DNA of 64,000 nt from assembly GCA_009782175.1 (NCBI GenBank), contig WRKR01000006.1, forward strand, positions 17,915 through 81,914, written 5' to 3'. The notes under the pieces were generated by a model that worked only from the letters and a program-made list of their open reading frames with translations, did no database searches and was not told the DNA's origin. Each line of letters begins with the position of its first letter. Within the stretch, counting starts at the first letter, position 1. The translations under genes and the position numbers were made by a program. Positions 35,479 to 43,242 of the stretch are shown in pieces. The stretch is from Cystobacterineae bacterium. GTDB taxonomy: Bacteria > Myxococcota > Myxococcia > Myxococcales > Myxococcaceae.

Positions 35479-36750
35479 ATGCCTCCTCCTCAAAACATTG
35501 CTGTTGTGCTGCTGAATGTGGGCACCCCCCAAAGCCCCAGCCCCTGGCATGTGGCTGGCTATTTGGCAGAATTCCTCACGGACAAACGCGTCCTCCCCTT
35601 GCCCTGGCTGCTCCGCCAACTCCTGGTACGTGGCTTTATTGTGCCCTCGCGCACCCCCCAAAGCGCTGCCAAATACCAGCGCATTTGGACAAGCAAGGGC
35701 TCCCCCCTCCTGCTGCACTCCCAAAACCTTCAGCAGGGCCTCCAACAGCGCCTGCCCCACATGCGCGTGCTTCTGGCCATGCGCTATGGAAAACCTTCCA
35801 TTGCCGAGGCCGTGGCCTCCCTCATGCAAATGCCCCCCTCACAGCTGCTGGCGGTGCCTATGTTTCCACACTATAGCTCCGCCACCACCGGCACAGCCCT
35901 GGAGGCGCTGATGCGCTGCATGGCCCGCTATGCCTTTATGCCCAGCCTGCAGGTGGTGGAGCCCTTAAGTGCGCTGCCCGCCTTCAACCCATGCCTCGGC
36001 GCCATGCTCCGCCGCCACGCCCAAAGCTTTGAGCCGGAGCACTTGCTTTTCAGCTACCACGGCCTGCCCCTGGCCCACGTCCACGCCGCCTGCAACCCCC
36101 ATTGCCAACACGCATGCCTACACCTGGGTGGCGAGGCTGCGGTGGCTGCCGGCCCCGAGGGTACAAACACCACCGCCCCTGCCGACACGGCCACCCACAC
36201 CGCTGCGGTGGCTGAGGCCGGCCCCACCATGCCCCCCTTGGCCTCTGGCTGTTATATTTACCAGTGCCATGCTACCACGGAGGCCCTGGCCTCCCATGTG
36301 GAAGGCCTGCCCTTCTCCACCGCTTTCCAAAGCCGTATGCGCTCCAGTACCTGGACAGGCCCCTGCACCCTTGAGGTGGCCCAGGCCTTGGCCAAGAAGG
36401 GCATCAGCCGCCTCATGGTGGCCTGCCCCTCCTTCACCTGTGACTGTCTCGAAACCCTCGAGGAGGTGGGCATGGGCATAAAGGAAGCCTTTTTGAGCGC
36501 CGGTGGCAAAGCCTTTGCGTTGCTGCCCTGCCTCAATGACGAGGCCCCATGGCTTGACGGGCTTGCGCAGAGTTTGCAAGCCAAAGTGCAACACCCGGAA
36601 GGAGCCAAGGGGGCACCGGCGGGGGAGGGCACTTCTTTGCCCATGGACATAGGCCGTCTGTTGGCTGAGGCGCGGCTGTTGGCCGAGGCACAGGTGTTGG
36701 CCGATGCGGCAGGGCCTATGCCTCGGGGGGTTGACACAGAGCAGGAATAG
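35479..36750 (+). CDS. hemH: Ferrochelatase with Cys-rich insertion and C-terminal extension
   Basis: Inserts ferrous iron into protoporphyrin IX, the last step of heme synthesis. Core motifs are present: N-V-G-T-P, F-P-H-Y-S-S-A-T-T-G, the catalytic His in F-S-Y-H-G-L-P, and the Glu in C-D-C-L-E-T-L-E-E. At 423 residues it is about 80-100 longer than typical. An insertion of about 55 residues after YHGLP contains C-x3-C-x3-C plus an Ala/Thr-rich stretch. The tail carries three copies of a L-L-A-E-A-R type hexad. Clustered cysteines could bind a metal or iron-sulfur cluster, as known for some ferrochelatases, though usually at the C-terminus. It follows the response regulator by 6 bp. Confidence 0.92.
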   Translation: MPPPQNIAVVLLNVGTPQSPSPWHVAGYLAEFLTDKRVLPLPWLLRQLLVRGFIVPSRTPQSAAKYQRIWTSKGSPLLLHSQNLQQGLQQRLPHMRVLLAMRYGKPSIAEAVASLMQMPPSQLLAVPMFPHYSSATTGTALEALMRCMARYAFMPSLQVVEPLSALPAFNPCLGAMLRRHAQSFEPEHLLFSYHGLPLAHVHAACNPHCQHACLHLGGEAAVAAGPEGTNTTAPADTATHTAAVAEAGPTMPPLASGCYIYQCHATTEALASHVEGLPFSTAFQSRMRSSTWTGPCTLEVAQALAKKGISRLMVACPSFTCDCLETLEEVGMGIKEAFLSAGGKAFALLPCLNDEAPWLDGLAQSLQAKVQHPEGAKGAPAGEGTSLPMDIGRLLAEARLLAEAQVLADAAGPMPRGVDTEQE

Positions 36751-36887
36751 GCCTGAGCTTGGGTCTGCATAGCCCGGAGGGGTGGAGGGGGGGCAGTTTC
36801 GCACAAAAGCGGCTGGAGGGCATGGGCGACAAACTCTGAAAACAAAACTCGTCAACACGGTGGCTTTTCAATAAAGAGGGGCAAGCC

Positions 36888-37682
36888 ATGCCAAACAAGT
36901 CCATTTTTATTTCAGCCGTTGTGCCCATTGCTTTGTTTGTGGGCGCCATTCTCGTATATGCTTCTGCCTCCGTTGTCCAACCCGGCAACCGGGGGGTGCA
37001 GGTTACTTTTGGAGAAGTCAACGCCAACACCCTGGAGGAGGGGCTGCATTTCATCAACCCCGTCTCCGTTGTCAAACAGGTGTCCATTCGCCAGAAGACG
37101 GACGTCATCCGTGCAAGCTCTTTCAGCTCTGACTTGCAAAACATCAATGTCACCGTCAAAATTTTGCACAAAATTCCAGAAAGCTCTGTGGTGAGAATAT
37201 TTACCAACTATGCGGGAGACCCTTTTGAGAGCCTCATTGCCCCACGTGTACAAGAGGCCGTCAAAGAAAGCACCGCCATGCTGTCGGCAGAGCAAATTGC
37301 AAAATCCCGCGAAGAGGTGAAGCAGAGGTCGCTGGAGTTGTCGCGCAAAAAAATTGGGGAGCTTTTGATGGTTGAGGACTTGGTTATTGAAGACATTGTG
37401 TTAACCCCTGAGTTGCAAAAAGCCATTGAGGCCAAAATGGTGCAGGAGCAGGAAGCCGGGCGCGCGCACTTTTTCCAGCGCCAGGCGGAGACAGAGGCCC
37501 AAACCGCCGTCATCCGCGCCAAGGGTGATGCGGACGCTTTGAAAATCCGCGGTGATGCACTCAAGCAAAACCCACAGGTGCTGCAAATGAACCTCATTGA
37601 AAAGTGGAATGGGGTTTCTCCCTTGGTGATAGGCGCCGGCTCCCAGGGCGCTTCTTTCATTTTGCCGCTGGACAAAAACTAG
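36888..37682 (+). CDS. SPFH/prohibitin-family membrane protein
   Basis: A 264-residue inner-membrane-anchored protein of the SPFH (stomatin/prohibitin/flotillin/HflC) family. One N-terminal helix (about residues 6-27) is followed by the SPFH domain (G-V-Q-V-T-F-G-E-V through V-L-T-P-E-L-Q-K-A-I). A charged coiled coil comes next (K-M-V-Q-E-Q-E-A-G-R-A through A-L-K-I-R-G-D-A-L), and the protein ends in P-L-D-K-N. Such proteins form ring scaffolds that organise membrane domains or regulate proteases. A GAGGGG site precedes the ATG. No hfl or protease partner is adjacent. Confidence 0.9.
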   Translation: MPNKSIFISAVVPIALFVGAILVYASASVVQPGNRGVQVTFGEVNANTLEEGLHFINPVSVVKQVSIRQKTDVIRASSFSSDLQNINVTVKILHKIPESSVVRIFTNYAGDPFESLIAPRVQEAVKESTAMLSAEQIAKSREEVKQRSLELSRKKIGELLMVEDLVIEDIVLTPELQKAIEAKMVQEQEAGRAHFFQRQAETEAQTAVIRAKGDADALKIRGDALKQNPQVLQMNLIEKWNGVSPLVIGAGSQGASFILPLDKN

Positions 37683-37787
37683 GCCGCTTCCCCTTGGACA
37701 GGAGCTCTTCGTGAGACGAGCTTTCGCTTGCCTCATCTGCTCGAAAGCTGTGAGGCTCGCTAGGCTCAATTCAACCTGAAACCGCTT
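37681..37787. repeat. Interspersed palindromic repeat copy
   Basis: Lies between the SPFH gene and the convergent asd gene. The left end is aggccgcttccccttggaca and the right end tcaacctgaaaccgctt. The interior has ctcttcgtgagacgag and a cgagctttcg / cgaaagctgtg inverted pair. The copy is diverged but keeps the end sequence and the tcttcgtgagac core of the 10.6-kb copy. Its position at a convergent gene junction suits a terminator-like role. Confidence 0.7.
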
Positions 37788-37802
37788 TATGGGAGTGGCA
37801 TC

Positions 37803-38918
37803 TCATGCGTGTTGACGCAAAATGCCCAGCATGCGCCGCAGGGGCTCCGCCGCTCCCCACAGCAGTTGGTCGCCGCAGGTGAAGGCCGACACATAGAGGT
37901 TGCCCATGTTGAGTTTGCGCAAGCGCCCTATGGGCACTGTCAGCGTGCCGCTGATCGCTGCGGGTGTCAGCTGGTGCAGGGTTTCTTCTTTGTGGTTGGG
38001 CACCACCTGCACCCAGGCGTTATCGGCTGCGAGCAGGGCCTCCATTTCGCTTAAGGGTATATCGCGTTTGAGTTTGAGCATAAGCCCCTGGGAGTGGCAG
38101 CGCATGGCGCCCACGCGTATACACAAACCGTCAACGGGCACGGGGTTTTTTTCAAGGCCGAGGATTTTGTTGGTTTCGGCTTGTCCCTTCCACTCTTCGC
38201 GGCTTTGGCCGTTTTCCAACTCTTTGTCAATCCAGGGGATGAGGCTTCCGGCCAGGGGCACGCCGAAATGGGCTTTGGGCAGGGTGTTGCCGCGCAGTGT
38301 TTGGGTTATTTTGCTGTCCATGTCAAGTATGGCCGAAGCCGGGTTTTCCAGCTCTGTGGCCACAGCCTGGTGCAGCACGCCCATTTGTGAGAGCAACTCG
38401 CGCATGTGTTGTGCGCCGGCGCCCGAGGCGGCCTGATAAGTCATCGTGCTTATCCACTCCACAAGCCCATGGCGGAGCAACCCACCCAGTGCCATCAGCA
38501 TGAGGCTTACGGTGCAGTTGCCGCCAATATAGTCCTTCATTCCTTTGTGCAAGGCCGCGTCAATGAGGTTGCGGTTGACAGGGTCCAACACAATAATGCT
38601 GTCATTTTTCATGCGCAGCGCTGAGGCCGCGTCCACCCAATAACCTTTCCAACCAGCCGCGCGCAGTTGTGGGTATACCTCAAGGCTATAGTCCCCGCCT
38701 TGGCAACTGAGCAGCACCTCCATTTCTGAGAGTGCCGCCACATCAAAAGCATTTTTCAACGGCGGCGCCGCCACGCCCACATCCGGCGGGGCTCCCCCCA
38801 CATTGGAGGTACTAAAAAACACCGGCTCCAAACCGGCAAAGTCATTCTCTTCCCGCATTCGGTCCATCAACACGGAGCCCACCATCCCCCTCCAGCCTAT
38901 AAATCCAATGCGTTTCAT
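37803..38918 (-). CDS. asd: Aspartate-semialdehyde dehydrogenase
   Basis: Reduces aspartyl phosphate to aspartate semialdehyde, the branch point for lysine, diaminopimelate, methionine and threonine. The 371-residue protein closely follows the E. coli type: opening [22 protein letters not shown], the catalytic cysteine in [11 protein letters not shown], and a C-terminal His region [11 protein letters not shown] 38918 has AAGGAAG upstream. The frame extends beyond it only through the 15-bp tandem repeat, which gives spurious MLKNA repeats. Confidence 0.95.
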   Translation of the reverse strand: MKRIGFIGWRGMVGSVLMDRMREENDFAGLEPVFFSTSNVGGAPPDVGVAAPPLKNAFDVAALSEMEVLLSCQGGDYSLEVYPQLRAAGWKGYWVDAASALRMKNDSIIVLDPVNRNLIDAALHKGMKDYIGGNCTVSLMLMALGGLLRHGLVEWISTMTYQAASGAGAQHMRELLSQMGVLHQAVATELENPASAILDMDSKITQTLRGNTLPKAHFGVPLAGSLIPWIDKELENGQSREEWKGQAETNKILGLEKNPVPVDGLCIRVGAMRCHSQGLMLKLKRDIPLSEMEALLAADNAWVQVVPNHKEETLHQLTPAAISGTLTVPIGRLRKLNMGNLYVSAFTCGDQLLWGAAEPLRRMLGILRQHA

Positions 38919-39333
38919 GGTTTCTTCCTTTGTTGTTTTCTCCCTATCGCATTTCTTGTGCTCCCTCACCCTTTTCCGCTGTTTACATGGTTTTTTTATG
39001 CATGGCCTTTTGAGCATTGCGTTTTTGAGCATTGCCTTTTTGAGCATGACGTTTTTGAGCATTGCTGTGGGGTTTCAACGAGGGTTTATGCCTGGGGCTG
39101 ATGCAGGGCCTTTTTCTGCGCTCTGAACATTTTTCTTTGGGCAAGCTTTTGGTGTGCGCCGTTGTATGCGTTTTCTGCGCCTGTTTTCTGCGCCTAAACC
39201 CGGCATGGAATTTGCGAATCCACAGGGTGCACACAAGGTGCAGCAAAACATGAAGTGTGGCTTATGGGTGACATGTATTGCTCCAAGAAAAATTCCAAGG
39301 TCGTTTTTTTTCAAAAAGCAAGGGAGAGGCGCA
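38919..39333. other. Divergent asd-recA intergenic region
   Basis: A 415-bp gene-free interval that must carry promoters for both genes. It includes the 15-bp tandem repeat at 39006-39065 and a second short repetition, ttttctgcgcct twice near 39170-39195. I looked for a LexA-type box upstream of recA and saw none of the enterobacterial form. I cannot judge lineage-specific boxes. Confidence 0.5.
39006..39065. repeat. 15-bp tandem repeat, four copies
   Basis: Four head-to-tail units of the form (g/c)tttttgagcattgc run from 39006 to 39065. Three are nearly identical and the third carries a two-base swap (gcatgac). Because 15 is a multiple of three, both strands stay open across it and create false N-terminal extensions of neighbouring frames. 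It lies upstream of both asd and recA. Confidence 0.9.
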
Positions 39334-40305
39334 ATGAGTGCTTGGTCAGAGAAGTTAAACCGGTTGACAGAGGTTTTGCGTGGGGTTGAAAAACAGTTTG
39401 GGAGAGGGACGGCCGTCCAGTTGAGTGGACAGTCCATGTCGGATGTTACAGGAGGCATCCCCACAGGCTCTCTGGGGTTGGACCATGCTTTGGGTTGTGG
39501 AGGCTATCCACGTGGTCGCATCATCGAGTTGTTTGGGCATGAAGGTTCAGGGAAGAGCAGTTTGGCCTTGCAAAGCATTGCTGCCGCGCAGGCGCAAGGC
39601 GGTGTAGCGGCTTTTGTAGATGCGGAGCATTCTTTTAGTGTGGGCTATGCGCAGAAGCTGGGCATAGAGACGGACAAGTTGGTTTTGGTAAGGGCTTCGA
39701 CGGCGGAGCAAAGCTGGGAAGTCATAGAGCGTCTCATCCAAGGGGGTGTGGATTTGATTGTGGTGGACTCCATCGCCGCATTGCTTCCGAAGGCGGAGCT
39801 GGAGGCGGAGCAACCTGTGCAAGCCACTTTGCATGCGCAAATGCTCAGCCATGCCATACGCAAGCTGGCGGGCCCTCTTTTCAACTCTTCCTGCGCGCTG
39901 TTGTTGCTGAACCAGTTGCGTTATACCACCTCGCCAACGGGCACAGGTTTGCAGGCCAGCACCCCTGGTGGGGTTGCTTTAAAATTTTTCTCTTCAATAC
40001 GTTGCCACGTGGAAAATCTGCAGGTGTTGAAATCTGCCTCCAAGGCCACAGGCATGTTGGCGCGCGTCAGCATTGTAAAAAACAAGTGTGCGCCACCGGC
40101 AGAGCCCATAGAGTTTGAACTGTATTTTGAGGGTGGCATTTGCAGGGCGACGGAAGCTCTGAAAATGGGGCTGTCTGCCCACAGGGTGAAGCATGAAGAA
40201 GCGGGGTTGTTTTGCGAGGGCGTTTGCCTGGGGAGAAGCGTTGAAGAGGCCATTGCCTTTTTGAAGGCCCACCCAGAAGAGCTTCCCGCCCTCATTTCCC
40301 CCTAG
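39334..40305 (+). CDS. recA: Divergent RecA recombinase
   Basis: Predicted DNA-strand-exchange ATPase, 323 residues, shorter than the usual length of about 350. Recognisable parts: V-T-G-G-I-P-T-G-S-L-G-L-D, Walker A G-H-E-G-S-G-K-S-S-L (canonical G-P-E-S-S-G-K-T-T-L), F-V-D-A-E-H, L-I-V-V-D-S-I-A-A-L-L-P-K-A-E-L, L-N-Q-L-R, and loop L2 ending G-G-V-A-L-K-F-F-S-S. The loop L1 region and the C-terminus are strongly changed and the acidic tail is missing. AGGGAGAGG precedes ATG 39334. It could be the sole RecA of a fast-evolving lineage or a second paralogue; sequence alone cannot decide. A repeat element abuts its stop. Confidence 0.85.
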   Translation: MSAWSEKLNRLTEVLRGVEKQFGRGTAVQLSGQSMSDVTGGIPTGSLGLDHALGCGGYPRGRIIELFGHEGSGKSSLALQSIAAAQAQGGVAAFVDAEHSFSVGYAQKLGIETDKLVLVRASTAEQSWEVIERLIQGGVDLIVVDSIAALLPKAELEAEQPVQATLHAQMLSHAIRKLAGPLFNSSCALLLLNQLRYTTSPTGTGLQASTPGGVALKFFSSIRCHVENLQVLKSASKATGMLARVSIVKNKCAPPAEPIEFELYFEGGICRATEALKMGLSAHRVKHEEAGLFCEGVCLGRSVEEAIAFLKAHPEELPALISP

Positions 40306-40530
40306 CCCGCTTCCACTTGAGGCGAGCTAAAGCTCGCCTGCACTACGCTCCAGGAAGAATGCGAAAGCTTCGCTCTCGCATTCTTCCCTCCGCTCCGCTT
40401 TGACATAATCTCTTCGTGAGACTCGCTTCGTTCGTCTATTCCGCTCCAGGAATTATTTGAGAAAGCACGCTTTTTCTGCATTCCCTCCGCTCCGTTTGGA
40501 ACATGAGGCGAGCGGCGGGCGAGGCCCAAG
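40304..40530. repeat. Interspersed palindromic repeat copy
   Basis: Starts at the recA stop with cccgcttccacttgaggcga. Palindromes are aggcgagct-aa-agctcgcct (40319-40338) and ggaagaatgcga / tcgcattcttcc around a short loop (about 40352-40387). It continues with ctttgacataatctcttcgt, nearly identical to the 10.6-kb copy, then gaattatttgagaaagc and the shared tccctccgctccgtttgg. This copy looks like two elements fused or nested. It separates recA from the convergent metallophosphatase gene. Confidence 0.85.
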
Positions 40531-40547
40531 TCCCCAGGGGTGGTGCG

Positions 40548-41192
40548 TTATTCTTCACATATGGGGGCCCAGCGTTGTTGGGCGGGCACTTGGAGCAGCC
40601 TATGTTCTGGAAGCAGGCAAGCGCTGAGGCTACCGCCATAGACGCAACCGGTGTCCAGGCCTGTGGCCCAGGGGAGGGTTTGGAGTTTGCGTCTGGCGTC
40701 ATGTCCAAAAAAAACGTGGGGGGGGCCATGCCAGAGTGTGGCCCAGGGTATACCTTCCCATGAGGGGCTGGCTTTTCCGCTGCTGTCCATGGAGCGCATG
40801 GTGAGGAGGTGTTCGGGGTTTTGTTTTTCTAAGGGGAGTCCAGGGAGGAGTCCTGCGTGCACGGCCAGGTGTTTGTCGTCAATGTGCAGCCACAGGGGCA
40901 AGTTTTCGAGGAGTTGCCAATCTTCCTCGCAAAGGGTTTGGGCCAGGGGTTGGAGTTTGGGCAGTCCTTTGGGGTTTCGCCTATAGCGCAGCAGGTGCTC
41001 CTCGTGGTTACCGCGCACGGCTTTGGCATTCCACTCTCGCATGCGGCGGAGCAGGCCTGCGCTGTTGGGGCCTTTGGCCACCATATCCCCCAGCAGCACC
41101 AGTTGCTCGCCGCGGCGCAGGCCTGAGAGGCGCAGCAAGGCGTCAAACTCTTGAAGGCAGCCGTGCACATCTCCCACCACGAGGGTACGCAT
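40548..41192 (-). CDS. Calcineurin-like metallophosphoesterase (ApaH/PPP-like)
   Basis: A 214-residue cytoplasmic phosphoesterase. Metal-binding motifs in order: V-G-D-V-H-G-C, L-G-D-M-V-A-K-G-P, R-G-N-H-E-E-H-L-L, A-V-H-A-G-L-L-P-G and F-G-H-D-A. The second motif has Val-Ala where serine/threonine phosphatases have V-D-R-G, as in small ApaH-like or PrpA-like enzymes. The start is ATG 41192; the frame upstream to 41315 looks non-coding. It is the last gene of a leftward set with the 89-residue helical protein (53 bp gap) and the LarA-like gene. Substrate could be a phosphoprotein or a dinucleoside polyphosphate. Confidence 0.88.
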   Translation of the reverse strand: MRTLVVGDVHGCLQEFDALLRLSGLRRGEQLVLLGDMVAKGPNSAGLLRRMREWNAKAVRGNHEEHLLRYRRNPKGLPKLQPLAQTLCEEDWQLLENLPLWLHIDDKHLAVHAGLLPGLPLEKQNPEHLLTMRSMDSSGKASPSWEGIPWATLWHGPPHVFFGHDARRKLQTLPWATGLDTGCVYGGSLSACLLPEHRLLQVPAQQRWAPICEE

Positions 41193-41245
41193 GGGCAAGC
41201 AAGCTAACCGGCCTGGGGGAGGGCTTCCAGGTTTTTTTGAAGGCT

Positions 41246-41515
41246 TCAGCTGGCGTCCTTGGGGCGCGAGGAGAGGGCTGTGGCAATGGCCAGGCCTGTT
41301 TCGGACAATATCCACGGCACCTCTTCGAGTGCTGAGGCGATGCCTTCCAAAATGGAGAGGGCGTTGGGGGGCATTTGGCTGAAGTCGCCGCCGTTTTGGG
41401 CAATTTCCTGCAGAAGGGAGAGGTTGTCCTTCAGCACATCCAAAATATCATCCATGGGGTCGACAATTTTTTTCAATGCATTTTCCAAGGCATTGAGCGT
41501 CTCATTGTGTGGCAT
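41246..41515 (-). CDS. Small helical hypothetical protein
   Basis: An 89-residue soluble protein without a recognised family. It is mostly amphipathic helix (L-N-A-L-E-N-A-L-K-K-I-V-D-P-M-D-D-I-L-D-V-L-K-D-N-L-S-L-L-Q-E-I), suggestive of a small helical bundle or dimer. There is no signal peptide. I chose ATG 41515 because GGAGG lies 5 bases upstream. It lies between the LarA-like gene and the metallophosphatase on the same strand. Confidence 0.7.
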   Translation of the reverse strand: MPHNETLNALENALKKIVDPMDDILDVLKDNLSLLQEIAQNGGDFSQMPPNALSILEGIASALEEVPWILSETGLAIATALSSRPKDAS

Positions 41516-41592
41516 AGAGGCCTCCTTGGGGCTTTGCAGGCAGGGCCGGTGGGCCGATGCAATGTATATGGCTTTCTTCAAAAATAGAGGCT

Positions 41593-43206
41593 TTAGAGCT
41601 TGACGTCCAGTTGAAGTGCGGGAGGGAGGTGGACGAGGCTGATGCTGGCGCTTCTTCCGAGGCTACCCAGGGCTTCTTCAATGGCTTCGGCGAGGGTATC
41701 CGTCCTGTCCCAGCCGAGTATTTTAGGCACATGGTTGTTTTCGGTGCCGGCGCAAATGACGCGGCTCATATGAGCGCGGCCATTTTCTCCCCAATACCAC
41801 ATATAGAAGGGGTGCACCCCGTGGTAGGCATTGCCTTTGCGATAGAGGTGTACATAGCTTGGGTTTTGGGCGAAGGCTTTTTCATATTTATGGGAGAGGA
41901 TGTGGGCGTCGCGGGTTTCGGGCAGCAGGCGGTGAAAAAACTCGATGTAGCTGGGGTGTTGTATGGGGTCAAACTCATCAAACAGGGGATGCGTAATAAT
42001 GAGGATGCCCCCTTTTTTCAGGAGGGGGATGCCGCGGTTTAAGTTGAAGAGATAACCTTGAGCCATCACCTGGACGAGGATGGGGTTTAAAATGGAGTTA
42101 ACGCTATAGGGGCAAACAAAGGGGATGCCCATAATAACAATATCGGACTGTCCTTTAACGGGGACGGCATATTGTTTATGGCAGAGCTCTAAAATCCGCT
42201 CATGGGTGGGCTCTGTTTTGCCGGCGAAGACGCCGATGACTTCATAGGGGGAGGGGATGGCCTGGAAGATTTTGCGCTTTAAGGGCTTAGGGGAGCGTTT
42301 GAGGAGGGCCTGCATGGCTTTAAATTTCAGTCTGTCAAACTCTTCCCAATATTCTTCTTTTTTGGTGAGGAAGCCGAGTTGGTTGTCGAACATGCGGTTA
42401 TTGAGGGCGGACTCAATGTGGAAGACTTTGAGTTTTTGGTCGATGAAGCGGCCGATGCGGTTGATGGTGCTATGGAGGGCAGAGCGAGAGGGCTCCATAT
42501 AGCTTTCGGTGGCGCGCAGCGTTTGTGGGTTATGGTGGTGTTGAATGCTCTGATAGCCTGCAAGTCCCGTGGCGACGGATTTATGTCCGCCATTCATGGG
42601 GACGAAGTTGACATTGACATAGATGAGCAAGTCACTTTCGGCGGCGCGGCGGTTGATGATGACGCGCTCGCCGAGCTCCGTTTCGCCGATGTCGAGCATG
42701 CCCTCTTTGTCTTCGGCGTCGTGGTTATAATAGCGCTCTGGGAAGAAGGCGTTAAAAATTTTCTTGCCCACCATGCGTTTCATTTCGGCATCCGTCATGC
42801 GGCGGTGCAAGGCGTTGGCGATGACGAGGTGGATGTCGTCGACGCCGGAGTCCGCGAGCAGCTCGAGCACCACCTCGAGGATGCTTTGCCTGACATCCGG
42901 TGTTTTCATGGGTGGCAGGGGCATGGAGAGGTCGTCAATGGCGACAGTTACTTTCATACCTGGGCGCAGGAGGGCATGCAGGGGTTCCATCTCCAGGGGG
43001 TTGTTAAGGGCCCAGCGGATGGCGGCTTTGAGGTTGGGCACGCCCTCGAGGGGGGGCCGCGGAAAAATAATACGCGTACCGACGGGCAAGTCTTCGAGGA
43101 GCAAATCCTCCCCTGAGAAGAGGAAGCGCGGTGGGGAGCCTTTCTCTTGGAAGACGACGTGGGAGTCTTTGTCATAAAGCTGTTTGAGGGTTTTGAAGGG
43201 AGTCAT
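41593..43206 (-). CDS. LarA-like (DUF2088) protein
   Basis: A 537-residue protein related to the nickel-pincer lactate racemase LarA. The N-terminal region carries the DUF2088 pattern: V-T-V-A-I-D-D-L-S-M-P then I-H-L-V-I-A-N-A-L-H-R-R-M-T with the first active-site histidine. P-M-N-G-G-H-K-S-V-A-T-G-L-A-G holds the lysine that in LarA bears the pincer cofactor, followed by a His-rich S-I-Q-H-H-H-N-P. It is about 100 residues longer than classical LarA. No larB, larC or larE for cofactor synthesis is in the window. It is preceded by a HAD-IB phosphatase (36 bp), so the two may share a pathway. The reaction is unknown; racemisation or epimerisation of a 2-hydroxy acid is inferred. Confidence 0.82.
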   Translation of the reverse strand: MTPFKTLKQLYDKDSHVVFQEKGSPPRFLFSGEDLLLEDLPVGTRIIFPRPPLEGVPNLKAAIRWALNNPLEMEPLHALLRPGMKVTVAIDDLSMPLPPMKTPDVRQSILEVVLELLADSGVDDIHLVIANALHRRMTDAEMKRMVGKKIFNAFFPERYYNHDAEDKEGMLDIGETELGERVIINRRAAESDLLIYVNVNFVPMNGGHKSVATGLAGYQSIQHHHNPQTLRATESYMEPSRSALHSTINRIGRFIDQKLKVFHIESALNNRMFDNQLGFLTKKEEYWEEFDRLKFKAMQALLKRSPKPLKRKIFQAIPSPYEVIGVFAGKTEPTHERILELCHKQYAVPVKGQSDIVIMGIPFVCPYSVNSILNPILVQVMAQGYLFNLNRGIPLLKKGGILIITHPLFDEFDPIQHPSYIEFFHRLLPETRDAHILSHKYEKAFAQNPSYVHLYRKGNAYHGVHPFYMWYWGENGRAHMSRVICAGTENNHVPKILGWDRTDTLAEAIEEALGSLGRSASISLVHLPPALQLDVKL

Positions 43207-43242
43207 GTTTTCACGCGTGAGGGAGAGTCCGGTTTTAAGGTT

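Noticed and set aside
38919..39062. N-terminal extension of asd with MLKNA-type repeats
   Set aside because: Produced by reading through the 15-bp tandem repeat; the conserved protein starts at 38918 with a good ribosome site.
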